From NCBI RefSeq assembly GCF_001418325.1, contig NZ_LIPN01000034.1, forward strand, positions 1 through 64,000: a stretch of 64,000 nt of DNA, in the 5' to 3' direction. Positions 26,418-34,115 of the stretch are shown here, in pieces (position 1 is the first letter of the stretch; every line of letters begins with the position of its first letter). Below the pieces are notes generated by a model that saw only the letters and a list, made by a program, of their open reading frames with translations, had not been told where the DNA came from and searched no databases. Source of the DNA: Streptomyces atriruber (GTDB lineage Bacteria; Actinomycetota; Actinomycetes; Streptomycetales; Streptomycetaceae). The position numbers and the translations under genes were made by a program.

Positions 26418-26536
26418 CCCAACGCGCATCGTCGGGGTGTTCGGCGCATCACAACAACACACCGATTGGCGTCAATCTTCCTTTGCCCACGGCGAGTTGG
26501 GAGCACCGAGTGGCCCGGGGGACACCATGTCACGAC

Positions 26537-26569
26537 AGTGCCCCGCCCGGTTCCTCCGGGCGGGGCACT
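26537..26569 (-). terminator. Strong intrinsic-type terminator of the CDP-alcohol/ABC operon
   Basis: A perfect 14-bp stem, AGTGCCCCGCCCGG (26537-26550) with its complement at 26556-26569, encloses a five-base loop. It begins 38 bp after the stop of the minus-strand ATPase gene. It isolates that operon from the hopanoid promoter downstream. Confidence 0.85.
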
Positions 26570-26606
26570 GCTGCCGAACGGGTGGCGGTCCGGTGGCTCG
26601 ATCGGG

Positions 26607-27428
26607 CTACTTGCCCGTGAACTTCTCGTACTCCTTTATGACCTCGTCGGTCGGCCCGTCCATGCGCAGCTCGCCGCGTTCCAGCCACAGCACGCGGTCG
26701 CACGTGTCGCGGATCGACTTGTTGTTGTGGCTGACCAGGAAGACCGTGCCGGCCTCCTTGCGGAGCTCACGGATGCGGGCCTCGGAGCGCTTCTGGAACT
26801 TGCGGTCACCGGTGGCCAGGGCCTCGTCGATCATGAGGACGTCGTGGTCCTTGGCCGCCGCGATGGAGAAGCGCAGGCGGGCCGCCATGCCGGAGGAGTA
26901 GGTGCGCATCGGAAGGGTGATGAAGTCGCCCTTCTCGTTGATCCCCGAGAAGTCGACGATCTCCTGGTAGCGCTCCCTGATCTGCTCGCGGGACATGCCC
27001 ATCGCGAGCCCGCCGAGTATGACGTTGCGCTCGCCCGTCAGGTCGTTCATCAGGGCCGCGTTCACGCCGAGCAGCGAGGGCTGACCGTCGGTGTAGACCT
27101 TGCCCTGCTCGGCGGGGAGCAGGCCCGCGATGGCGCGGAGCAGGGTGGACTTGCCGGATCCGTTGGAGCCGATCAGGCCGATGGCCTCGCCGCGGTAGGC
27201 GGTGAAGCTGACGCCCCGCACGGCGTGCACCTTGCGCACCCCGCGCTCCTCGCCGCGCCGGAGCATGCGGCTCAGTGCGGAGGTGGCGCTGCCCTTGCCC
27301 GTCTTGGCGCCGTTGACGCGGTAGACGATGTGGAGCTCGTCGGCGATGACGGTGGGGATGTGCCCCTTGCCGGCGTTCGCGTCGGCCTTGTCGCTCTTGG
27401 CGCTGTTCTTGGTGGTCTCGTCAGCCAC
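26607..27428 (-). CDS. ABC exporter ATPase, TagH/Wzt-type
   Basis: 273 residues. A Lys/Asp/Ala-rich N-terminal 25 residues precede the domain. Walker A is GSNGSGKST, the signature is the degenerate YSSGMAARLRFSIA typical of polysaccharide/teichoic-acid exporters, and Walker B is VLMIDEALATGD. It lacks the C-terminal carbohydrate-binding domain of long Wzt proteins, so cargo is probably recognised by the permease or by its lipid carrier. The gene overlaps the permease by eight bases and ends the operon at a strong hairpin. It would power export of the product made by the upstream enzymes. Confidence 0.88.
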   Translation of the reverse strand: MADETTKNSAKSDKADANAGKGHIPTVIADELHIVYRVNGAKTGKGSATSALSRMLRRGEERGVRKVHAVRGVSFTAYRGEAIGLIGSNGSGKSTLLRAIAGLLPAEQGKVYTDGQPSLLGVNAALMNDLTGERNVILGGLAMGMSREQIRERYQEIVDFSGINEKGDFITLPMRTYSSGMAARLRFSIAAAKDHDVLMIDEALATGDRKFQKRSEARIRELRKEAGTVFLVSHNNKSIRDTCDRVLWLERGELRMDGPTDEVIKEYEKFTGK

Positions 27429-28365
27429 GGCCGTACCGCTCCTCCGCCTTCCAGAAGTACACGAAACCGACCACGCCCAGCAGCACGGCCCAGCCGACCG
27501 CGAAGGCCCACACGTGCGGCGGCAGGTACGAGGAGTCGTACTTGTCGATCATGGCGAAGCGGATCAGGTCCATGTAGATGGAGGCCGGGTTCCACTGCAG
27601 CACGTCCCCGACCCAGCCGGGCACGTCCTTCTTGGTCGCGAGCATCGCGGGGATGCTGAACATGACGCCCGAGGCGTACATCCAGGTCCGCATCACGAAC
27701 GGCATCAGCTGTGCCAGGTCGGGCGTCTTGCTGCCCATCCGGGCGAAGATCAGCGCCAGGCCCATGTTGAAGACGAACTGGAGCACCAGCGCGGGCAGGA
27801 CCAGGAGCCAGGACAGGGCGGGGAAGATCCCGAACGCGCACATGATCACGACGAGCACGATCATCGAGAAGAGCAGCTGCTGGAGCTGCTGCAGCGCGAA
27901 GGAGATGGGCAGCGAGGCCCGCGGGAAGTGCAGCGCCCTGACCAGGCCGAGGTTGCCGGAGATCGCCCGCACGCCCGCCATGACCGAGCTCTGTGTGAAC
28001 GTGAAGACGAAGACGCCCGTCACCAGGAACGGCACGTAGATCTCGTGCGGGATGCCCTCCCTGGCACCGAGCAGCAGCCCGAAGATGAAGAAGTAGACCG
28101 CCGCGTTCAACAGCGGCGTGGCCACCTGCCACAGCTGGCCGAGCTTGGCCTGGCTGTACTGGGCGGTCAGCTTCGCCTGGGAGAAGGCGAGGATGAAGTG
28201 GCGTCGTCCCCAGAGCTGGCGGACGTACTCGAAAAGTCCGGGCCGGGCGCCGCTGACGGTCAGACCGTACTTGGCGGCGAGGTCGGCCCGGGAGAGCCCG
28301 TCATCGGGCGACGGAGTCGACGGTGACGTCACCGCGACTCCGCCGTCATGCGTTGTCTCACTCAC
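27421..28365 (-). CDS. ABC-2 permease, TagG/Wzm-type
   Basis: 314 residues from GTG 28365. After a 60-residue cytoplasmic N-terminus there are about six membrane helices with the ABC-2 pattern (RHFILAFSQAKLTAQYSQ at the start of the domain, FVMRTWMYASGVMFSIPAM in the middle). Such permeases move undecaprenyl- or lipid-linked glycans, or teichoic acids, across the cytoplasmic membrane. The start is 96 bp after the glycosyltransferase stop, the only gap in an otherwise overlapping operon, so a second promoter there is possible. Confidence 0.87.
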   Translation of the reverse strand: MSETTHDGGVAVTSPSTPSPDDGLSRADLAAKYGLTVSGARPGLFEYVRQLWGRRHFILAFSQAKLTAQYSQAKLGQLWQVATPLLNAAVYFFIFGLLLGAREGIPHEIYVPFLVTGVFVFTFTQSSVMAGVRAISGNLGLVRALHFPRASLPISFALQQLQQLLFSMIVLVVIMCAFGIFPALSWLLVLPALVLQFVFNMGLALIFARMGSKTPDLAQLMPFVMRTWMYASGVMFSIPAMLATKKDVPGWVGDVLQWNPASIYMDLIRFAMIDKYDSSYLPPHVWAFAVGWAVLLGVVGFVYFWKAEERYGRG

Positions 28366-28461
28366 GAGTGGAAACTTTCGTCTTCGAAAAGCGCAGCCGG
28401 TCGGGCGTAGGCGTGGGCCAGGGACCGGGGTATGGCCCGAATGCTCTCAGACCCGAGCTTG

Positions 28462-29355
28462 TCAGATGACGGGAGGTCGGCCCAGTCGGGTCAGCCGCCA
28501 CACCGTACGCCACTTCATGGGCTCACGAGGGCCGCAGGGCGTGGTCCAGCCCTCCTTGAAGCCGCCGAACCAGGCCTTCAGGGCCGGGCCCGAGGGGCGT
28601 CGGGCGAGGGTGAGGAGCATCCAGACACCGAGGTAGACCGGGACCAGCGGCGCGGGGAGGTTGCGACGGGCCAGCCAGACGCGGTTGCGGGCCACCATCC
28701 GGTGGTAGACCGCGTGCCGGGAGGGGGCCGTCGTGGGGTGGAACAGCACCATGTCGGAGCGGTAGTCGATCATCCAGCCCGCGTTCAGCGCGCGCCAGGC
28801 GAGGTCCGTCTCCTCGTGGGCGTAGAAGAACTCGCCGGGCAGTCCGCCGACCTCGGCGAGGACCTTCGTGCGGACGGCGTTGGCGCCGCCCAGGAACGTC
28901 GTCACGCGCGAGGAGCGCATCGGATCGGAGGCCCGCAGCCGCGGCACGTGGCGGCGCTGGGTCTCCCCCGTGTCCGGGTCCGCGATGCGGAAGCTGATGA
29001 TGCCGAGCTCCTGGTCGGCGGCGAAGGCCTCGCGGCACAGCCGCGCCGTGTCCAGGGTGGCGAGCAGGCCGTCGTCGTCCAGGAAGAGCAGGATGTCGAC
29101 GTCGGTGCCGCCGGGGCCGAAGGCCTCGATGCCGACGTTGCGGCCGCCGGGGATGCCGAGGTTCTCCGGCAGCTCGACGGTCCGCACGCCTTCGGGGACC
29201 TCCGGCACGGGGGCGCCGTTGCCGACCACGACCACCTCGACCGGGTCGCCCTCCTGCTTGGCGACCGAGTCGAGGAGGGCGCGCAGCTCCTGCGGCCGGT
29301 TGCCCATCGTGATGATGACGGCGCCGACCTTCAGCTTCTCTGCCGGGGTGCTCAC
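28462..29355 (-). CDS. GT2-family glycosyltransferase
   Basis: GTG 29355 overlaps the preceding stop as GTGA and gives 297 residues. GT-A features are readable: an N-terminal VGAVIITMGNR nucleotide-binding strand, a DXD-like FLDDDGLL, and the acceptor-site ED-type motif in AHEETDLAWRALNAGW. A C-terminal amphipathic stretch with a hydrophobic segment (PVYLGVWMLL) may touch the membrane. It probably adds a sugar to the lipid or phosphoalcohol made by the operon; donor and acceptor are unknown. A galE-like epimerase is nearby. Confidence 0.85.
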   Translation of the reverse strand: MSTPAEKLKVGAVIITMGNRPQELRALLDSVAKQEGDPVEVVVVGNGAPVPEVPEGVRTVELPENLGIPGGRNVGIEAFGPGGTDVDILLFLDDDGLLATLDTARLCREAFAADQELGIISFRIADPDTGETQRRHVPRLRASDPMRSSRVTTFLGGANAVRTKVLAEVGGLPGEFFYAHEETDLAWRALNAGWMIDYRSDMVLFHPTTAPSRHAVYHRMVARNRVWLARRNLPAPLVPVYLGVWMLLTLARRPSGPALKAWFGGFKEGWTTPCGPREPMKWRTVWRLTRLGRPPVI

Positions 29356-30131
29356 TTCAACCTGCTCGATACGAGGATGGACACGAGGTGGAGCAGGGTC
29401 TGCAGCAGCGCGATGCCCGCGAGCACGGCGACACCGAGACGCGAGAAGAACAGGTCGCCCCGCGCCTGGTCCACGAACGCGATGACCAGGATCAGCAGCG
29501 ACGCCTCGACCCCGAGGATCAGCCGGTGGAACTTCAGCGCGGCGGCGGCCCTGCGGGCCAGCGCCATGCCGGAGGACCGCGGCTCGGCCGCGGACTCCTT
29601 GACCGGTTCCTTGCCCGTCTGGTGGCGGGCGACGCCGACGAGGTCCGTCTCCGCCTTGATCAGGATCGCGCCGAGTGCGGCCAGGGTGCCGAGGAAGGCC
29701 CACAGCCAGTCGATGCGTCCCGAGCCCCAGATGTCGGCGGCGCGCAGTCCGAAGCCGACCAGGACCGCGGCGTCGCACAGGTAGGCGGCGACGCGGTCGA
29801 GGTAGACGCCCGCCATCGAGTACTGCTTCTTCCAGCGGGCGATCTCACCGTCCACGCAGTCGAGCAGCAGGTAGAGCTGGACCGCGAGCACGCCGAGCAC
29901 GGCGCCCGTGATGCCCGGCACCAGAAGGGCCGGGGCGGCGAGGGCGCCGGCGACGGTCATCACGTAGGTCAGCTGGTTGGGCGTGACCTTCGTGTTCACC
30001 AGGTGCCGGTCGATGCGCAGGGAGACCTCGCGCATGTAGAGCCGGCCGGCCCAGTGTTCGCCGCTCCGTCGGTCCTTCACCCCCGGGGGGTGAACAACCG
30101 GGCGGAGCTCAGCTACCGATGGCTTTTGCAT
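29352..30131 (-). CDS. CDP-alcohol phosphotransferase family membrane protein with altered catalytic motif
   Basis: 259 residues from ATG 30131, overlapping the dehydrogenase gene by 23 bp. The CDP-alcohol motif reads LDCVDGEIARWKKQYSMAG and continues VYLDRVAA. The first three aspartates are present, but the fourth, the proposed catalytic base of the family, is Ala (codon 29784-29786). Several membrane helices follow. Members transfer a phosphoalcohol from CDP-alcohol to another alcohol in the membrane. The missing residue means it may be inactive, use another base, or serve as partner of the larger homologue at 31898-33718. Confidence 0.82.
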   Translation of the reverse strand: MQKPSVAELRPVVHPPGVKDRRSGEHWAGRLYMREVSLRIDRHLVNTKVTPNQLTYVMTVAGALAAPALLVPGITGAVLGVLAVQLYLLLDCVDGEIARWKKQYSMAGVYLDRVAAYLCDAAVLVGFGLRAADIWGSGRIDWLWAFLGTLAALGAILIKAETDLVGVARHQTGKEPVKESAAEPRSSGMALARRAAAALKFHRLILGVEASLLILVIAFVDQARGDLFFSRLGVAVLAGIALLQTLLHLVSILVSSRLK

Positions 30132-31176
30132 AGTCGGCGTATGCGTCCCTGATCTGGTCGGTGGACAGGTCGAGGTGTTCGAGGATCGTGTAGCGGCCCG
30201 GACGGGTCTGCGGAGCGAACTCCACGACCTTGACGAACTCGTCCACGGTGAAGCCGATCTCCTCCGGCAGCACGGGCAGGCCGTGGCGGCGCAGCACCTG
30301 GGCCATGAACGCCGACTCCTCGCGGGCACCGCGCAGGTGCATCGCGAAGGCCGCGCCCAGGCCGCACTGCTCGCCGTGGCTGGCGGCGCGCTTGGGGAAG
30401 AGCAGGTCGAAGGCGTGGTTGATCTCGTGGCAGGCGCCGGACGCCGGGCGGGAGTCGCCCGAGATCGACATGGCGATGCCGGTGAGGACCAGACCCTCGG
30501 CCAGGACCTGGAGGAAGCCGTCGTCGCCGACGCCGCCGGGGTGGCGGAGCACGGCCTCGCCGGCCTGGCGGGCCATGGCCGCCGCGAGGCCGTCGATGTC
30601 CTCGCCTCGCTCGCGGGCGGCGAGCTCCCAGTCGCGGATGGCGGAGATGTTGGACAGCGCGTCGCCGATGCCGGAGCGGACGAAACGGACGGGCGCCTCA
30701 CGGATCACATCGAGGTCGATGACGACCGCGATGGGGTTCGGCACACCGTACGAGCCGCGGCCCGCGTCGTTGTCGAGCGTCGCGACCGGCGAGCAGAGAC
30801 CGTCGTGCGACAGGTTCGTCGCGACGGCGACCAGCGGCAGACCCACGCGCGCCGCGGCGAACTTGGCGCAGTCGATGATCTTGCCGCCGCCGAGGCCGAC
30901 GACCGCGTCGTAGCGGCCCGACTTGCGGATGTCCTCGCCGAGCTTGATGGCGTCGTCGAGCGTGCCGCCACCGACCTCGAACCACTCCGCGCCGCCCAGC
31001 GAGGGCATCAGCCGCTCGCGGAGCACCGCGCCCGAGCCGCCGCTGATGGCGATGGCGAGCTTGCCGGTCGACGAGCAGATCCGCTGGTCGGCGAGGACAC
31101 CGGCCAGGTCGTCGAGCGCCCCCGGCCGGATGTCGACGACGACCGGCGAGGGGATGAGCCTCGTCAGTACTGGCAC
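30109..31176 (-). CDS. sn-glycerol-1-phosphate dehydrogenase family protein (EgsA/AraM-like)
   Basis: GTG 31176, five bases after GGGAG, gives 355 residues and overlaps the cytidylyltransferase by 13 bp. It is in the iron-containing alcohol-dehydrogenase superfamily. NAD-binding GLGGGKIID is present. The G1P-dehydrogenase signature around the metal/substrate site reads TNLSHDGLCSP, and metal ligands lie in GACHEINHAFD and ASHGEQCG. G1P dehydrogenases reduce dihydroxyacetone phosphate to sn-glycerol-1-phosphate, the stereoisomer used in archaeal lipids and in a few bacterial products. Context suggests it supplies the alcohol phosphate for the next enzymes. A different polyol phosphate is possible. 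Confidence 0.8.
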   Translation of the reverse strand: MPVLTRLIPSPVVVDIRPGALDDLAGVLADQRICSSTGKLAIAISGGSGAVLRERLMPSLGGAEWFEVGGGTLDDAIKLGEDIRKSGRYDAVVGLGGGKIIDCAKFAAARVGLPLVAVATNLSHDGLCSPVATLDNDAGRGSYGVPNPIAVVIDLDVIREAPVRFVRSGIGDALSNISAIRDWELAARERGEDIDGLAAAMARQAGEAVLRHPGGVGDDGFLQVLAEGLVLTGIAMSISGDSRPASGACHEINHAFDLLFPKRAASHGEQCGLGAAFAMHLRGAREESAFMAQVLRRHGLPVLPEEIGFTVDEFVKVVEFAPQTRPGRYTILEHLDLSTDQIRDAYADYAKAIGS

Positions 31177-31901
31177 GCGATCTCCCGGCCCTTGGCGAGG
31201 TCGTCGTGGTTGTCGATCTCGACCCACTTGACGTCGCCGATCGGGGCCACGTCGACCTTGAAGCCGCGGTTGACGAGCTCCTGGTAGCCGTCCTCGTAGT
31301 AGAGGTCGGGGTCGCGCTCGAAGGTGGTCTTCAGGGCGTCGGCGAGCTCGTCGGCGGCGGAGCCCTCGATGAGGGTGACACCGATGTACTCACCGGTGGC
31401 CGTCGCCGGGTCCATCAGCTTCGTGATCTTCTGGACGCCCTTGGCGTCGTCCACGATGACCTTCATCTCCTCGTCGGCGAGCTGCTTCACCGTGTCGAGG
31501 GCGAGGATGATCTTCTGACCGTTGCCGCGGGCGGCGAGCAGCGTCTTCTCGACGGAGACCGGGTGCACGGTGTCGCCGTTGGCGAGGATCACGTCGTGCT
31601 TGATCGCGTCACGCCCGCACCACAGGGAGTAGGCGTTGTTCCACTCCTCGGCCTTGTCGTTGTCGATCAGGGTCAGCTTGAGGCCGTACTTCGCCTCCAG
31701 GGCCGCCTTGCGGTCGTAGACGGCTTCCTTCTTGTAGCCGACGATGATCGCGACCTCGGTGAGACCGATCTCGGCGAAGTTGCCGAGCGTCAGGTCGAGG
31801 ATGGTGGTCTCACCATCGACGGGCACCAGGGCCTTGGGCAGGGTGTCCGTGTAGGGACGCAGACGCCTGCCGGCGCCTGCCGCAAGGACGAGGCCGATCA
31901 T
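31164..31901 (-). CDS. Nucleotidyltransferase, LicC/phosphocholine-cytidylyltransferase-like
   Basis: 245 residues from ATG 31901, overlapping the upstream stop by four bases (ATGA). The N-terminal LAAGAGRRLRPYTDTLPKAL is the sugar-phosphate nucleotidyltransferase signature. EEWNNAYSLWCGRD and ILANGDTVHP resemble the LicC group that makes CDP-choline and other CDP-alcohols. Placed between two CDP-alcohol transferases and a G1P-dehydrogenase-like gene, it probably makes a CDP-activated alcohol (perhaps CDP-glycerol of unusual stereochemistry). Nucleotide and alcohol are not proven. Confidence 0.83.
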   Translation of the reverse strand: MIGLVLAAGAGRRLRPYTDTLPKALVPVDGETTILDLTLGNFAEIGLTEVAIIVGYKKEAVYDRKAALEAKYGLKLTLIDNDKAEEWNNAYSLWCGRDAIKHDVILANGDTVHPVSVEKTLLAARGNGQKIILALDTVKQLADEEMKVIVDDAKGVQKITKLMDPATATGEYIGVTLIEGSAADELADALKTTFERDPDLYYEDGYQELVNRGFKVDVAPIGDVKWVEIDNHDDLAKGREIACQY

Positions 31902-33718
31902 GCGGGTTCTCCTTCATCGTGTACGGCGGGTGCGCCCCTTTTCTCGGCAGCGACCCAGAAGCGGATGCTCTCGACGAGCACCACGAGCGCGACGGCCACG
32001 GCGAGCGCCGTGAGCGCGACGGTGAAATCAGTGGTGGGCAGCAGGGTGGCGGCCAGCGCGACCACGAGGGTCCTGCCTTCTTGGCCGCCGATCGCCCGCA
32101 CCAGCCGGCGCGGAGGCGCGCCGGTGCCGCCCTTGATGCGGTACACCGTGTCGTAGTGATGGTAGGCGACCGCCGACACCAGCCCGAAAGCCGCGGGCAG
32201 CGCCCCGTTCACATCGGCTTTGGCCGCCAGTATCAGGACCGTGCCGTATTCGGCGGCTCGGAAGAACGGCGGAACCAGCCAGTCCAGAGGGGCCTTGAGG
32301 GGCCGCCCGAGCGCCAGGCCGGACAGCACCACGTAGATCACCGCGGCGACGACGACCCACGGGCTGCCGTAGGAGGTGAACGCGGCCACCCCGACGACCG
32401 CGGCGCCACCGACGAAGGCGAGCACGGGTGCGGGCAGGATGCGTCCGCGGCGCCCGAGGGCGGCGGCGAAGGCCGAGGCGAGCGTTCCGTTGTCCGCGAG
32501 GTCGCCGAGGGCACGGGCGGCGCGGTCGGTGCGGGTCGCCTTGCGGGTCAGCGAGCGCAGGACGCGTCCGGCGGTGGTGTAGCAGGCGGCGAGCGCACAG
32601 CCGATGATCAGGACGACGAGGGTGATGCGCGGGGTGGTGACCGCGGTGAGCACCGCGATCATCGCCCAGCGCTCGCCGATGGGCAGCACTATCATCCGGC
32701 GCACCCAGACCGTCCACCCGACGCTGTCGAGCTTGTCGGAGAGAGCGGCGGTGGGGCTGGTGTTGGCGCTGGCGTCGTGGTTCGCCTCGTTGAAGGAGAA
32801 GTCCACGACGTGGCGGCAGGTCTGCAGGACCATCGCGCCGAGCGCGAGCGCCCACACGTCGTCACCGCCGCGTGCGGCGCCGAGCGCGAGGCCCGCGTAG
32901 TACGCGTACTCCTTGGCGCGGTCGAACGTCGCGTCCAGCCAGGCGCCGAGCGTCGAGTACTGCAGGGAGTAGCGGGCGAGCTGCCCGTCGGTGCAGTCCA
33001 GGACGAAGGAGAAGAGCAGCAGCAGACCGGCCGCGACGAAGCCCGCACGCGTCCCGGTCGCCGCGCAGCCCGCCGCGATCAGGGCGGTGAGCAGCGAGGC
33101 GGTGGTGACCTGGTTCGGGGTGAGGCCCCGGCGGGCGCACCAGCGGGCGATGTAGCGCGAGTACGGGGAGATGCAGTACGTCGTGAAGAAGCCGTCGCGC
33201 GACTTGACCGCGGTGCGCAGGCGTACCGCCTCGTCGTCCACGGCGGCGACGGCCTGACGGGCCTCGTTCCGCGTCTGCGGGTCGTCGGGGACGGTGGCGA
33301 CGAGGGTGCCGAGGTCGGGGCGGTGCACGTCCGTCGCGCCGGACTCCATGGCCGTGGCGATGTCGTCCGGGAGCGGGGCGAGCGTCGTGACGCCGCCCGT
33401 GGCTCCGGCGGTCGCGGTGCCCGCGGTCGCCCGCAGGGCCCGCGTCAGTTCCGTGCGGGCCTCCGGCTTGGCCGTGACGGCGCCGGGCACCGCGGCGGCG
33501 GCGAAGCGGGGGTCGGTGAGACCGAGGCGCAGCGCGTGGACGTGTCCGACGAAGCGCGAGTCGACGACCGCGACGCGCTGGTCACCCGGCACGGCGGCGA
33601 GCAGCGCCTCGGCGTCCGTCGCGCCGGAGGCGACCCGCACATCGAAGCCGAGGGACCGTAGATCGCCTTCGAGCGGCGATCCGGGGACCGGCTGACCGGT
33701 GAGGATGGCGGTCGACAG
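31898..33718 (-). CDS. DUF5941-type protein with CDP-alcohol phosphotransferase domain
   Basis: Reading from CTG 33718 gives 606 residues; the first ordinary start, GTG 33640, has no ribosome binding site, while AGGAG lies nine bases before the CTG. Residues 1-170 look like a degenerate nucleotide-binding domain. A complete CDP-alcohol motif follows (LDCTDGQLAR, then GAWLDATFD, about residues 241-266) with all four aspartates. About ten membrane helices run to the C-terminus. It is the first gene of the operon and probably the active transferase of the pair. Confidence 0.78.
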   Translation of the reverse strand: MSTAILTGQPVPGSPLEGDLRSLGFDVRVASGATDAEALLAAVPGDQRVAVVDSRFVGHVHALRLGLTDPRFAAAAVPGAVTAKPEARTELTRALRATAGTATAGATGGVTTLAPLPDDIATAMESGATDVHRPDLGTLVATVPDDPQTRNEARQAVAAVDDEAVRLRTAVKSRDGFFTTYCISPYSRYIARWCARRGLTPNQVTTASLLTALIAAGCAATGTRAGFVAAGLLLLFSFVLDCTDGQLARYSLQYSTLGAWLDATFDRAKEYAYYAGLALGAARGGDDVWALALGAMVLQTCRHVVDFSFNEANHDASANTSPTAALSDKLDSVGWTVWVRRMIVLPIGERWAMIAVLTAVTTPRITLVVLIIGCALAACYTTAGRVLRSLTRKATRTDRAARALGDLADNGTLASAFAAALGRRGRILPAPVLAFVGGAAVVGVAAFTSYGSPWVVVAAVIYVVLSGLALGRPLKAPLDWLVPPFFRAAEYGTVLILAAKADVNGALPAAFGLVSAVAYHHYDTVYRIKGGTGAPPRRLVRAIGGQEGRTLVVALAATLLPTTDFTVALTALAVAVALVVLVESIRFWVAAEKRGAPAVHDEGEPA

Positions 33719-33864
33719 ACGAACTCACTCCTTGAGTACCGGCGCGGCTCGCGCCGGGCACATGCGTAAGGGGAGCGCCCCTGGCCATGGCGGCCGGGCG
33801 GCACGTCGGCAGAGGCTATCGGATGATGGGAAGCGGGCGTTCATCACCCGTTCACGCCCCGATA

Positions 33865-33961
33865 AGAGCCTGTGTCATAACCCCGGCCGGATCAGTGGGG
33901 CGTCGTCTGGTGCGTGTGTGCCAGGCGGCGACCACCCGGCCGGGGTTATGACACAGGCTCT
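33865..33961. repeat. 97-bp near-perfect palindrome with 26-bp perfect ends (MITE-like)
   Basis: The arms 33865-33890 and 33936-33961 are exact inverted copies of 26 bp (outer sequence AGAGCCTGTGTCATAACC). The 45-bp centre is itself partly self-complementary (CGTCGTCTGG with CCAGGCGGCG allowing G-U pairs). There is no ORF inside and no clear target duplication. It sits in the 397-bp divergent gap 33719-34115, where a terminator is not expected. It is either a miniature transposable element or a large regulatory hairpin. Confidence 0.75.
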
Positions 33962-34101
33962 CAGGGCGTCCTGCGAGGGCCTCGGCCTTCGCGATCATCA
34001 TGGTGGATGGGGGGCCGCGCCCACAAACCGCACCCCCGCGGGTGCCCGGCTTGCCCGCATAGCGGCCACATGCCCCCGCGGGCGTGCACGGACGGTTCGC
34101 T

Positions 34102-34107
34102 TAGGGT
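34102..34107 (+). promoter_or_regulatory. -10 element of a probable leaderless galE-like transcript
   Basis: TAGGGT ends eight bases before ATG 34116, placing the start of transcription at or within a base of the start codon. GGGTGGG could also serve as a ribosome binding site, so both modes are possible. Confidence 0.45.
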
Positions 34108-34115
34108 GGGCGCCC

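Noticed and set aside
30076..30094. TTCACCCCCGGGGGGTGAA palindrome
   Set aside because: It lies inside the CDP-alcohol transferase coding region near its N-terminus and encodes a plausible Pro-Pro-Gly turn; no sign of function as an operator.
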